Below are positions 28,522 to 37,121 of a stretch of 64,000 nt of DNA, in pieces. This stretch comes from Caballeronia grimmiae. GTDB taxonomy: Bacteria; Pseudomonadota; Gammaproteobacteria; Burkholderiales; Burkholderiaceae. Numbering within the stretch: position 1 is the stretch's first letter; each line of letters begins with the position of its first letter. A model generated the notes under the pieces. The model had not been told where the DNA came from, did no database searches, and saw only the letters and a list, made by a program, of their open reading frames with translations. The stretch is taken from NCBI RefSeq assembly GCF_000698555.1, contig NZ_JFHE01000019.1, positions 33,210-97,209 on the forward strand. Direction: 5' to 3'. The translations under genes and the position numbers were made by a program.

Positions 28522-29102
28522 ACGGCGTAGCGTCGCCTTGCGTCGATGTCTGCCGCATGAACGCGGAGACCGGCTTCTGCGATGGCTGCTTTCGCACCCT
28601 CGACGAGATAGCCGCGTGGTCCGCGTATGACGACGACGCAAAGCGCGCTGTGCTCGATCGCGTCGAAAGCCGCCGGCAGGGTGCGCGTGTCGTGATGATC
28701 GGCGAATCGTTCGAAGCGACGCTTTCGCTGCCGCCCGATTCGATCCGCCATTTCGCAACGCTCGTCGACGATCGTAACCCGTTGCATCACGACGAAGCCT
28801 ACGCGCGGGCGAGTCGCTTCGGCGCGCTGATCGCATCGGGCACGCAGCCGACCGCGCATCTGATGGCGATGATCGCCACGCATTTCTCCCGATACGCGCA
28901 GCCGTTGGGGCTGGAATTCGGCATCAGGCTGACGCGCGCAGTGCAAGCGAACGATGTCATCACGATGCGCTGGCAGGTCATCGAAGCGAAGTGGAAAGCG
29001 AGCCTGCGCGGCGATCTCGTGAAGCTCGCGGGCGGTGCGACGAATCAGGCGGGCGACACGGTAATGAAGGCGACGGCGACCATCGTCGTGATGCCGGCAT
29101 GA
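28518..29102 (+). CDS. DUF1289-MaoC hot-dog fusion protein
   Basis: A single frame of 194 residues joining two modules. Residues 1-57 form a DUF1289 module with Cys8, Cys12, Cys21 and Cys24 (SPCVDVC...GFCDGC) and an EIAAWS segment. Residues from about 60 form a MaoC-like hot-dog fold with the hydratase-type motif DDRNPLHHDEAYA and SGTQPTAHL. DUF1289 proteins are usually alone. An enoyl-CoA hydratase or acyl-CoA role is plausible. It overlaps YbaK upstream and the MBL gene downstream by ATGA junctions. Confidence 0.75.
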   Translation: MNGVASPCVDVCRMNAETGFCDGCFRTLDEIAAWSAYDDDAKRAVLDRVESRRQGARVVMIGESFEATLSLPPDSIRHFATLVDDRNPLHHDEAYARASRFGALIASGTQPTAHLMAMIATHFSRYAQPLGLEFGIRLTRAVQANDVITMRWQVIEAKWKASLRGDLVKLAGGATNQAGDTVMKATATIVVMPA

Positions 29103-30010
29103 AAACGCTGCCCGACTCGATGACCGTTTTCGAGCGCGGCTGGCTCTCGTCGAACAACGTGCTGTTCATGAGCGACGACAGCACCGCGCTCGTCGATACG
29201 GGCTACGGCTCGCACGCGCCGCAAACCCTCGCGCTGGTGCAACGGAAGCTGGGCGCGCGCAAGCTCGATCTGATCGTGAACACGCATCTGCATTCGGATC
29301 ACTGTGGCGGCAACGCGCTGCTTCAGGCGGCCTATAGCTGCGGCACGCTGATCCCATCGGGCGAAGCCGAAGCGGTTCGCGACTGGAACCGGGACGCGCT
29401 GACTTTCGACGCGACGGGGCAGAACTGCGAGCGCTTTGGCTTCACGGGCGTCATCGAAAACGGCGCGACGCTCGTGCTCGGCGGCCTGCCGTGGTCCGTG
29501 CTCGGCGCGCCCGGCCACGATCCGCATTCGCTGATGCTCTACTGCGCCGATGCGCGCGTGCTCATCAGCGCCGACGCATTGTGGGAAAACGGCTTCGGCG
29601 TGATCTTTCCGGAACTGGAAGGCGAAAGCGGCTTCGCGGAAGAACGCGCGGTGCTCGATCTGATCGCGCGGCTCGATATCGATGTCGTGATTCCCGGCCA
29701 CGGCGCCCCGTTCAGCGATGTCGCGCGTGCGCTCGATGTCGCGTCGTCGCGGCTCGACTACCTGCAGGCCGATCCCGCGCGCAACGCAAAGAACGCGCTG
29801 AAGGTGCTGATCGTCTTCAAGCTGATGGAAGTGCGCGCGATGAGCTTCAACGCGCTTCTCGCGATGACCTCGAACGCCCGCGTCATGCGCGCCGCCGCGG
29901 ATGCGCTCGCCGCGCCCAGCGAGCGGCGTGCGTTGATCGAGAAAGTCGTCGGGGAACTGGCGAAGGCGGGCGCGGTGACGGTCAGCGCCGGTATCGTATC
30001 GGCGAGTTGA
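29099..30010 (+). CDS. Metallo-beta-lactamase-fold hydrolase
   Basis: A 303-residue MBL-fold protein with the zinc motif NTHLHSDHCGG (about residues 60-70) and later ligands in LGAPGHDPHSL, SADALWEN and IPGHGAPF. It is a glyoxalase II-like or lactonase-like enzyme of unknown substrate. It begins at ATG 29099, overlapping the upstream stop, and ends the rightward run that starts at 25613. Confidence 0.87.
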   Translation: MKTLPDSMTVFERGWLSSNNVLFMSDDSTALVDTGYGSHAPQTLALVQRKLGARKLDLIVNTHLHSDHCGGNALLQAAYSCGTLIPSGEAEAVRDWNRDALTFDATGQNCERFGFTGVIENGATLVLGGLPWSVLGAPGHDPHSLMLYCADARVLISADALWENGFGVIFPELEGESGFAEERAVLDLIARLDIDVVIPGHGAPFSDVARALDVASSRLDYLQADPARNAKNALKVLIVFKLMEVRAMSFNALLAMTSNARVMRAAADALAAPSERRALIEKVVGELAKAGAVTVSAGIVSAS

Positions 30011-30011
30011 A

Positions 30012-30052
30012 GCACAAAAAAAGAAAGCCGCTTGTCAGCTACGGCAAGCGGC
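30012..30052 (-). terminator. Intrinsic terminator of the leftward hydrolase gene
   Basis: GCCGCTTG (30027-30034) and CAAGCGGC (30045-30052) form an 8-base stem. On the minus strand it is followed by TTTCTTTTTTT, an effective U-tract. The stretch 30053-30183 between it and the hydrolase stop has no ORF and would be a 3' UTR of about 130 nucleotides. Confidence 0.85.
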
Positions 30053-30183
30053 GAACATAGACGTGATCAACGTCGAGACCATGCTAACCCGACGCTATTA
30101 CACGTGCATCGGTGCTTTCCCTACAGAAGTTTAACGGTCAGCTAAAGACCGGATGACTGCCCGTCTTCTTTACCGGTTTCACC

Positions 30184-31080
30184 TCACGACGCGTCCGCTT
30201 TGAAGAACGCGAGCATCTCGTCGATCAGCATGTTGGGCTGTTCCTCGGGGATGTAATGGCCGCACGGCAACGCCTCGCCGCTCACATCGCGGGCGACGCG
30301 CCGCCATTCTTCGAGCGCGTCGAAGCATCGTTCGATCACGCCTTCCTTGCCCCACAAGACGCGCAGCGGACACGCGACCCTCGCGCCGCGTTCGAGGTCG
30401 GCGCGATCGTGCTCCAGGTCGATGCTCGCCGACGCACGATAGTCCTCGCACATCGCGTAGATGGCGCCGGGCTGCGCCAAGGCATCGCGATACGCCTGCA
30501 ACGCATGCGGTGCGAACGGGGCGAGGCCGGCGTGACGATTGCCCATCACGCGATCGATATACGCGTTCGGATTGCCGCCGATCAGCAACTCCGGCAGCGG
30601 CGACGGCTGGATCAGCAAGAACCAGTGAAAGTAGGCGGTTGCGAACTCACGGTCGGTCGCTTCGTACATGGCGAGCGTCGGCGCGATGTCGAGCAGCATC
30701 AGGCGATCGACGGCATCGGGAAAGTCCATCGCCATGCGATGCGCGACTCTTGCGCCGCGATCGTGCGCGCAGACGAGAAATCGCTCGAAGCCGAAGTGAC
30801 GCATCACCGCGATCTGATCGGCGGCCATTGCGCGCTTCGAATACGGCGTGTGATGCTCGTCGCTCTCGGGCTTTCCCGATGCGCCATAACCGCGCAGATC
30901 CGTCGCGATGACGGTGAAGTGGCGCGCGAGAACATCGGCGCACTTGTGCCAGATCTCGTGCGTTTGCGGGTGGCCGTGCAGCAGCAGAAGCGGCGGACCG
31001 TCGCCGCCCTTCACGCCTGCAATGACGACGCCCGCATCGGCGCCTTCGATCCGGAACGGCTCGTAATCGGCGAAAGGCAT
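30184..31080 (-). CDS. Haloacetate (fluoroacetate) dehalogenase-like alpha/beta hydrolase
   Basis: A 298-residue hydrolase that closely resembles my recollection of fluoroacetate dehalogenase from Burkholderia sp. FA1. The nucleophile Asp107 lies in CAHDRGARVAHRMA with carboxylate-binding Arg108 and Arg111. Other matches are Asp131 in LLDIAPT, the halide-site pair His152-Trp153 (FHWF), Tyr214 (CEDYRAS) and catalytic His275 (GHYIPEE). All defluorination residues therefore appear present. ATG 31080 is chosen; ATG 31110 is an in-frame alternative. It is divergent from the nitronate monooxygenase. Epoxide hydrolase activity is the main alternative. Confidence 0.82.
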   Translation of the reverse strand: MPFADYEPFRIEGADAGVVIAGVKGGDGPPLLLLHGHPQTHEIWHKCADVLARHFTVIATDLRGYGASGKPESDEHHTPYSKRAMAADQIAVMRHFGFERFLVCAHDRGARVAHRMAMDFPDAVDRLMLLDIAPTLAMYEATDREFATAYFHWFLLIQPSPLPELLIGGNPNAYIDRVMGNRHAGLAPFAPHALQAYRDALAQPGAIYAMCEDYRASASIDLEHDRADLERGARVACPLRVLWGKEGVIERCFDALEEWRRVARDVSGEALPCGHYIPEEQPNMLIDEMLAFFKADAS

Positions 31081-31211
31081 GGTGTGTTCTTGTTGTGAGG
31101 TTCGACTCATTGTAGGCGTGGCGTCAGAACTGCTTCACGTCGATCGTCGCCTTTGCCCCGAAACCGAAGAAGTCCTCGGAATTTGCGGATCGCTCCGAGA
31201 CGTGTCGTGCC

Positions 31212-31226
31212 TATAATCGAACGATT
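31212..31226 (+). promoter_or_regulatory. -10 box with overlapping palindrome before nitronate monooxygenase
   Basis: TATAAT at 31212-31217 is a perfect -10 box. It overlaps AATCGAACGATT (31215-31226), an inverted repeat, so a repressor binding there would block transcription. No -35 box with good spacing is evident. The start codon is about 80 bases downstream. Confidence 0.5.
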
Positions 31227-31304
31227 GTTCTCAGGCGGCGTCCCGGTGCATGCTTATAAGCGCCGCTTCGAAGGCCGCAAGAACATCAATCTGGAGACTC
31301 GCGC

Positions 31305-32267
31305 ATGGCACTTCCAGCCGTCCTGCAAAACCTCGCGTTGCCGGTCATCGGCTCGCCGATGTTCATCGTCAGTTATCCCGAACTCGTGCTTGCGCAATGC
31401 AAGGCGGGCATCGTCGGATCGTTTCCCGCGTTGAACGCGCGGCCGGCCGAATTGCTCGACGAATGGCTCACGCAGATTCAGGCGTCGCTCGCGGAATACC
31501 GGGCGGCGAATCCCGATGCCGTCATCGGGCCGGTCGCGGTGAATCAGATCGTGCATCAGTCGAACGCGCGGCTCGAACACGACATGCGCGTGTGCGTCGA
31601 ACATAAGGTGCCGATCTTCATCACGAGCCTGCGTGCGCCCGTCAAGGAGATGATCGACGCGGTGCATTCCTACGGCGGGATCGTGCTGCACGACGTCATC
31701 AATCTGCGTCACGCGCAGAAGGCGCTGGAAGCCGGCGTCGACGGACTGATTCTCGTCGCGGCGGGCGCGGGCGGGCACGCGGGCACGACTTCGCCGTTTG
31801 CGCTCGTCGGCGAAGTGCGGCGCATGTTCGACGGGCCGATCGTGCTGTCGGGTTCCATCGCCAATGGCGGATCGATTCTCGCGGCTCAGGCGATGGGCGC
31901 GGACCTCGCCTATATGGGCACGCGCTTCATCGCGACCCGCGAGGCGCACGCACTCGAAAGCTACAAGCAGGCGATCGTCGATGCGAACGCGTCCGATATT
32001 GTCTATACGAACCTGTTCACGGGCGTGCACGGCAACTACATCCGCCAGAGCATCGTGAATGCGGGGCTGGACCCGGACGCGCTTCCCGAATCCGATAAAA
32101 CCGCGATGAACTTCGGCGACGGTTCGAGCAAGACAAAAGCGTGGAAGGACATCTGGGGCGCGGGCCAGGGCGTCGGCCTGATGAACGACGTGCCGAGCGT
32201 GGCCGAACTGGTCGCGCGGCTCAAGCGCGAATACGACGACACGAAGGCGCGCCTCGCGATTCGCTGA
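31305..32267 (+). CDS. Nitronate monooxygenase (2-nitropropane dioxygenase family)
   Basis: A 320-residue FMN-dependent TIM barrel. IGSPMFIVSYPELV lies at the N-terminus, GLILVAAGAGGHAGT carries the likely catalytic His, and SIANGGSILAAQAMGADLAYMGTRF is the phosphate-binding part. The family oxidises alkyl nitronates such as propionate-3-nitronate, but many members have other oxidoreductase roles. It is monocistronic, between a TATAAT box and a bidirectional terminator. Confidence 0.9.
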   Translation: MALPAVLQNLALPVIGSPMFIVSYPELVLAQCKAGIVGSFPALNARPAELLDEWLTQIQASLAEYRAANPDAVIGPVAVNQIVHQSNARLEHDMRVCVEHKVPIFITSLRAPVKEMIDAVHSYGGIVLHDVINLRHAQKALEAGVDGLILVAAGAGGHAGTTSPFALVGEVRRMFDGPIVLSGSIANGGSILAAQAMGADLAYMGTRFIATREAHALESYKQAIVDANASDIVYTNLFTGVHGNYIRQSIVNAGLDPDALPESDKTAMNFGDGSSKTKAWKDIWGAGQGVGLMNDVPSVAELVARLKREYDDTKARLAIR

Positions 32268-32284
32268 CGCGTTCGTCGTCCGGA

Positions 32285-32317
32285 CAAAAAAACACCGCGT
32301 ACTCGACGCGGTGTTTT
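32285..32317. terminator. Bidirectional intrinsic terminator
   Basis: AACACCGCG (32291-32299) pairs with CGCGGTGTT (32307-32315) around TACTCGA. A-tract on the left (32286-32292) and T-tract on the right let it stop both the nitronate monooxygenase and the convergent porin transcript. Confidence 0.9.
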
Positions 32318-32336
32318 CGTTTGTGCCCGGCGTGCT

Positions 32337-33443
32337 TCAGAACTTCGCGCGGACGCCGACGCCGAAGGTATCGCCCGACGAGATGCCCGAGTATTTGTCG
32401 TTCAGGTAGGCCGCATAGACATCGGTGCGCTTCGAGAGCGGATAGTCGTAACCGACGGCCCAGCTCTTGTGCGTCTGGTCGAGGCCGCCGTTGCTGCGCG
32501 AGTACGCGTACGACGCCATCACCGTACCCGGGCCGACCGGCACCGTCACACCGCCCTGCCCCGTGTTGACGTGGAACGAAGTCGGCTCGATGTCGTTCTT
32601 CGTGTACATGTACTGGGCGAAGAACTTGACGTACTTCATGTCGTACGACGCGCCCAGTTGCGCGACGCTCTGGCTCTTGAAGCCCGGCGTGACGAACGCA
32701 TTCGACGTGGGCAGGTCGCCCGGCGTCGCATTGAAGTTGACGTACTGGTACACGCCGGTCGCCGCAAACGGGCCGTGGAAGTACAGGAACTGTGCGCTCC
32801 ACTTCTTCGAGCGGCCATCGCCCGCGTTGTTGCCGAACGCGTACATCGCGCTGCCCGACAGGCCGTTGAAGTCCGGCGTCGTGTACTGGACGGCGTTGTT
32901 CCAGCCGGAATCGCCCGTCACGCCCTGATCCGTCGTGTAGGTCGGGAACGTGCCCTGGCCGAGGAACACGTGCGACACCATCGGCGAGAAGACGTACGAG
33001 TCGACGAACGGGTTGAAGAGAATCGTCGAGACGAAGAGCTGCGTAGTCAGGCGGCCCGCGGTGAACGTGCCGATCGGACCTTGAATGCCGACGTACGAGT
33101 TGCGGGCGAAGAACGTGTCGCCGTCGAAGCGGCCATAACGGCCGTTCTGCGCGCGGAAGAAGCTCTCGAGGGTGAAGATCGCCTTGTAGCCGCCGCCCAG
33201 GTCTTCCGCACCCTTCATGCCCCAGTACGACGTCGACATGCCGCCGCCGCTCACGTTCCAGGCGCGGTCGCTGCCCGGAAACTTCGTTGCGCCGACCCAT
33301 TCGTCGACCTGGCCGTAGAGCGATACGCTCGACTGCGCGTGAGCGGCGCCTGCCGCGAAAAAGCCGATCATCGCTGCGACGACGGTCGCCTTGACCGTTG
33401 CTTTCACCGTTTTCTGCGTCGCACGGTTGACGGTTGGCTTCAT
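32337..33443 (-). CDS. Gram-negative trimeric porin (Porin_4/OmpC-like)
   Basis: A 368-residue outer-membrane porin. It has a signal peptide with a basic, Lys/Thr-rich start and a hydrophobic core ending AAHA (cleavage before QSSVSLYGQVDEW). Alternating beta-strands follow, and the protein ends in VGVRAKF with a C-terminal Phe for BAM assembly. Such porins pass small hydrophilic solutes and dominate Burkholderiaceae outer membranes. A strong ribosome site (CAGGAGAG) precedes ATG 33443, so the in-frame ATG at 33464 is unlikely. Confidence 0.95.
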   Translation of the reverse strand: MKPTVNRATQKTVKATVKATVVAAMIGFFAAGAAHAQSSVSLYGQVDEWVGATKFPGSDRAWNVSGGGMSTSYWGMKGAEDLGGGYKAIFTLESFFRAQNGRYGRFDGDTFFARNSYVGIQGPIGTFTAGRLTTQLFVSTILFNPFVDSYVFSPMVSHVFLGQGTFPTYTTDQGVTGDSGWNNAVQYTTPDFNGLSGSAMYAFGNNAGDGRSKKWSAQFLYFHGPFAATGVYQYVNFNATPGDLPTSNAFVTPGFKSQSVAQLGASYDMKYVKFFAQYMYTKNDIEPTSFHVNTGQGGVTVPVGPGTVMASYAYSRSNGGLDQTHKSWAVGYDYPLSKRTDVYAAYLNDKYSGISSGDTFGVGVRAKF

Positions 33444-33950
33444 GAACTCTCCTGTCTTTGTCAAAAATTAAAAGCGGGGCGAGCGAGGGACGTTAATCGC
33501 CATCGTCTGACCGGCGTGATGGGCTTCTGAGCGAGGGCGTCGCGTGGGGAGCGGCACCATCTTTACGGACCATTTATCCGGTCAAAAATGTTTCTGGTTA
33601 TCGCGGGTATAGCGGTTTCATTACTCCGTGGCGCATTCGTCGATGACGCCGCCGGCTCGCATTCACAGTCACGCGTTACAGCGACGTGTTTTGCCGCACC
33701 GGAGCATTGAACCGGCGGGCCCGAGAACGCGATGAAAGGAGTTTGGAAACTACTGGATGCACGCAATCAGCCGAAGGCCGCATTGTCCGTGCGCGCAAAA
33801 AGGAGGGGAATGTCTGGGAGGAATTGTGACGCGTCACTGTGGCGAGATTACGTCACCGTGACACGCGCGCTGGACGCGCCAATAATTTTTGGATAACTGC
33901 GCTTGAGCCGTAATCGACGCATGGCGGCCATCGCCGCTATGCCGCCGCGA
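33444..33950. other. Intergenic region upstream of the porin with paired palindromes
   Basis: No gene is supported in these 507 bases, which are AT-richer near the porin. GTGACGCGTCAC (33826-33837) is a perfect palindrome, and GTCACCGTGAC (33852-33862) is a second dyad of the same TGAC half-sites about 26 bases away. They could be operators for the porin or be part of the 3' side of the small exported-protein gene. Confidence 0.5.
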
Positions 33951-34319
33951 TCAGTTACGGAAGTTGGAAGTGGCCGGGGCACGGCCATCGTCGGATGGGC
34001 GGCCCTGCGAGCGCGGCACGCTGCGCTCCTGGTTGTAGCGCGTGATGTCCGCGCGTATCGACCCTGCGGCGCGGAACGGCGCGGCCTGCTCGGCTTGAGG
34101 AACCGGGCGCACTTCGGCGCTGACTGGCGTGAGCCCGTCCTTCGCGGACACCGGTGTGTAGCGAAGCGACTGACGGTTGGCGGGCGTATCGGCATAGGTG
34201 GCCGGCGACACCCACTCGACGCGCGGTCCGGCGAGCGCGAACGAACCCGCAACCGCCAGCGCAGCGAGCGCGGAGGAAGCCAGAAGCCGAGTGGTTTTGC
34301 GAATGCCAGTGAGCGCCAT
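33951..34319 (-). CDS. Small exported protein of unknown function
   Basis: A 122-residue protein starting at ATG 34319 with a signal peptide (MALTGIRKTTRLLASSALAA, then a hydrophobic stretch to about residue 30). The mature part begins around PRVEWVSPATYADTPANRQS and is polar and low in cysteine, ending in SNFRN. I do not recognise the family. No lipobox is seen, so it should be periplasmic or secreted. It is isolated, with more than 450 bases without genes on each side. Confidence 0.6.
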   Translation of the reverse strand: MALTGIRKTTRLLASSALAALAVAGSFALAGPRVEWVSPATYADTPANRQSLRYTPVSAKDGLTPVSAEVRPVPQAEQAAPFRAAGSIRADITRYNQERSVPRSQGRPSDDGRAPATSNFRN

Positions 34320-34808
34320 GTCGAAACTGCCTGCATCCAACACGAGTCTTCGACCGCGCATCGGCCATGAAACACGATCCGATCACGCGGGACGCCGGCC
34401 GCCGTTGGAGCACGCGAGACACGCATCGAGCGATGCACGGTCTCGTCGACCGGAGTATCCACAATTTATTTCGCCCGGCCGTAGCCGTCGAGCCAAAAAG
34501 TGTTAGGCCGTCTCGATGGTTGTAACACCATGTTACGTCAGAGTTTTTTCACTTCGCCGTACTGAACGCTTTGCTTCTTTCTTAGGATGATACGACGCGA
34601 CATCCGCGCCTCGACGGCCCGAATGTTGCTGACCACCGTTCGCACTGAATCTACGTCCAGGCGTTTCATGCGAAAACAGAATCAATCGATCGATGAAATG
34701 AATTTGCCAATTCAATCGACTGCGGGCCAAAATCATGGTTTTCCCGGACGCGACGCGGGTTACGGCTGCATGCGCCGCCCGGCGATCGCCCGAGTGTGAG
34801 AATTCCTG
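34320..34808. other. Intergenic region between the exported protein and the BASS transporter
   Basis: These 489 bases contain no convincing gene. An AT-rich section (about 34490-34740) includes TCAATCGA twice (near 34682 and 34713), a possible pair of regulator half-sites. Promoters for both divergent genes must lie here, but I could not place a clear -35/-10 pair. Confidence 0.45.
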
Positions 34809-35828
34809 ATGGCACGGCCAAAATATCTTCCTGACAATTTCACGCTGGCGCTGATCGGCACCGTCACGATCGCAAGCCTGCTGCCGTGCCGCGGCAGCGC
34901 CGCCGTTGCGTTCAACTGGATCACGAACGTCGCCATCGGGCTGCTGTTCTTCCTGCATGGCGCCAAGCTGTCGCGTGAAGCCATCGTCGCCGGCGCAATG
35001 CATTGGCGGCTTCACCTGATCGTGCTGCTCAGCACCTTCGTGATGTTCCCGCTGCTCGGTCTTGCGCTGCGGCCCGTGCTGAGTCCGCTCGTCACGCCCG
35101 CGCTGTATGGCGGCATCCTGTTCCTGTGCACCTTGCCGTCGACGGTGCAGTCGTCGATCGCTTTTACGTCGATGGCCAAGGGCAACGTGCCGGCCGCCGT
35201 GTGCAGCGCATCGGCGTCGAGCCTGCTCGGCATCTTCATCACGCCCGCGCTGGTCGGCCTGCTGGTGACCGATCACGGCGGGGCGACCGGTTCGCCGTGG
35301 CACACGGTGGGCAATATCGTGCTGCAACTGCTGGTGCCGTTCGTTGCCGGTCAATTGCTGCGCCCGGCCATCGGCAAATGGGTGGACCGCAACAAGGCCA
35401 TGCTCAAGTTCGTCGATCAAGGATCGATTCTGCTCGTCGTCTATGTCGCGTTCAGCGAAGCGGTCAACGAAGGCATCTGGCATTCGATCCCGTTATCGGC
35501 GCTGGGCGGTCTCGTCGTGGTGAACATCGTGCTGCTCGCGGTCGCGCTGCTGATCACCGCGTTCGCCGCGAAGCGCCTGGGATTCAGCCGCGCCGATCAG
35601 ATCACCATCATCTTCTGCGGCTCGAAAAAGAGCCTTGCCTCGGGCATTCCGATGGCGAAGGTCATCTTCGCCACGCACGCGGTCGGCGCCGTGGTCCTGC
35701 CGCTGATGCTGTTCCATCAGATTCAGTTGATGGTCTGCGCGGTGCTCGCGCAACGCTGGGGTTCCCGTAAAACAATGGCCGAACCGGGGCGCAACAGCAA
35801 GCAAGTCGGCGCGCCCGCGCGCCGCTGA
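34809..35828 (+). CDS. BASS-family (bile acid:sodium symporter-like, YfeH type) transporter
   Basis: A 339-residue membrane protein with about ten hydrophobic helices. The pattern NWITNVAIGLLFFLHGAKLS near the start, FCTLPSTVQSSIAFTSMAKG-like sequence in the middle, and FCGSKKSLASGIPMAKVIF near residues 263-281 match the DUF4137/YfeH branch of BASS transporters. They move organic anions with sodium; the substrate here is unknown. ATG 34809 follows a poor ribosome site. Confidence 0.87.
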   Translation: MARPKYLPDNFTLALIGTVTIASLLPCRGSAAVAFNWITNVAIGLLFFLHGAKLSREAIVAGAMHWRLHLIVLLSTFVMFPLLGLALRPVLSPLVTPALYGGILFLCTLPSTVQSSIAFTSMAKGNVPAAVCSASASSLLGIFITPALVGLLVTDHGGATGSPWHTVGNIVLQLLVPFVAGQLLRPAIGKWVDRNKAMLKFVDQGSILLVVYVAFSEAVNEGIWHSIPLSALGGLVVVNIVLLAVALLITAFAAKRLGFSRADQITIIFCGSKKSLASGIPMAKVIFATHAVGAVVLPLMLFHQIQLMVCAVLAQRWGSRKTMAEPGRNSKQVGAPARR

Positions 35829-35862
35829 ACCAGGCAGCATTTCCCTTTCCTCCGCTCCAACG

Positions 35863-35885
35863 AGGCCGCCGTGTGCGGCCTTTTC
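35863..35885 (+). terminator. Intrinsic terminator after the BASS transporter
   Basis: AGGCCGC (35863-35869) and GCGGCCT (35875-35881) form a 7-base stem with a 5-base loop, followed by TTTTCTC. Confidence 0.88.
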
Positions 35886-36294
35886 TCATTTGAGCGCTTC
35901 GGTATTGCGCCGTCGATTCGGCCAAACGGCATAGGCAAAAAAACCTGCTTATCGGCAGCGGTCTGAGCGATCGCCTGACGCCGTCCGACGCTTTGGCTTA
36001 TGTCTTCCGGCCGAATGTCGCTCGGGAACAACCCTTGCCACACTTGACTTCATCCACGCGGACGACCGCGCTCAATCGAACATAGCTCTGGAGGATGCCT
36101 CGCATCATGCCGATTGCCTCGTCGACCGAACATCGCGCGACATCATTCGCGCGGCGCGCCTTTGCCTGCGATCGCCCCGACCGGCGTCATCCAGGCAGGG
36201 ACGCGGGCGATCGATCGTACTCGACGCTCATTGCGGCATCCCGCCTGGATTTGCCCGCCCCCACGCGTTCCGCCACCGCAGTCGGGAGGGCGCC
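35886..36294. other. Intergenic region before the PIG-L gene
   Basis: Nothing convincing is seen in these 409 bases. A 70-codon frame from 36095 overlaps the PIG-L start, has GGAGG with no spacing to its ATG, and shows no recognisable protein. It is treated as non-coding. The PIG-L promoter is presumably here. Confidence 0.4.
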
Positions 36295-37098
36295 ATGCCA
36301 CGCGTAACGACACGCCATTCGATCACGCGCCGCGCGGACGGCAGCGAAACGGAGCGCATCCTGTCCGGCAGCGGCACGCCCGAAGCGACGTGGCAAGGCT
36401 GGCCGCGTCTTGCCGCGCTGCCCGAAGTCGCGCCTGCGGAACTGGTGCCGTCCGGAGGACGAGCCGTGGTCATCGCACCGCACCCGGACTACGAAGTGCT
36501 CGGCATCGGCGGACTGCTTGCGCTTCTGTCCAAGCTCAGCCGAAGCGTGCTGATCGTCGCGGTCACGGACGGCACCGCGAGTCATCCGCATTCCACTCAA
36601 TGGTCGCCGGAAAGGCTCGCCGCCGCGCGTCCGCTCGAAACGCGGGAGGCGCTGCAGCGGCTCAAGCTGCGGCAGGTTCAGGTCGCGCGGCTTGGCCTGC
36701 AAGACGGCGCCGCGGAACAGATCGAGCCGGGCTTGCTAGGCGGTCTCTCGAAGTGTCTTCAGTCCGATGACATCGTGTTCGCGCCCTGGCGCTGCGACGG
36801 CCATCCCGACCACGAAGCGGTGGGGCGCGCGGCCTGTCTCGCGGCGGATGCGCTCGGCCTGCCGTTCGTCGAAGTGCCGCTGTGCGCATGGCACTGGGCG
36901 TCGCCCGACGACGCGCGCGTGCCGTGGAGCCGCGCCCGCCGTATCGTGCTGGACGATGCGACGCACGCCCGCAAGCTGCTGGCGGTGCAGGCGTTCAGGA
37001 GCCAGCTCGAACCCGACGCGACGGCGGGGCGCGCGCCGGTACTCGAAGCGCATACATTGGCGCGCCTGACGCGACCGTTCGAAGTCGTGCTTATCTAG
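36295..37098 (+). CDS. PIG-L family deacetylase-like protein with altered zinc site
   Basis: A 267-residue LmbE/PIG-L-fold protein. Motif 1 reads HPDYE at residues 63-67, where the family has HPDDE. The catalytic Asp (65) is kept but the second Asp, a zinc ligand in MshB, is Tyr66. The other ligand motif HPDHEA (171-176) is intact. The family de-N-acetylates sugars in glycolipid, mycothiol or polysaccharide pathways. A good ribosome site (GGGAGGGCGCC) precedes ATG 36295. It is followed by a LacI-controlled sugar operon but is probably transcribed separately. Confidence 0.83.
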   Translation: MPRVTTRHSITRRADGSETERILSGSGTPEATWQGWPRLAALPEVAPAELVPSGGRAVVIAPHPDYEVLGIGGLLALLSKLSRSVLIVAVTDGTASHPHSTQWSPERLAAARPLETREALQRLKLRQVQVARLGLQDGAAEQIEPGLLGGLSKCLQSDDIVFAPWRCDGHPDHEAVGRAACLAADALGLPFVEVPLCAWHWASPDDARVPWSRARRIVLDDATHARKLLAVQAFRSQLEPDATAGRAPVLEAHTLARLTRPFEVVLI

Positions 37099-37121
37099 AC
37101 CGCACGGCGCTGTTTCCCGCG

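Noticed and set aside
36095..36307. 70-codon frame before the PIG-L gene
   Set aside because: No spacing between its GGAGG and ATG, no recognisable protein, and it overlaps the better PIG-L start.
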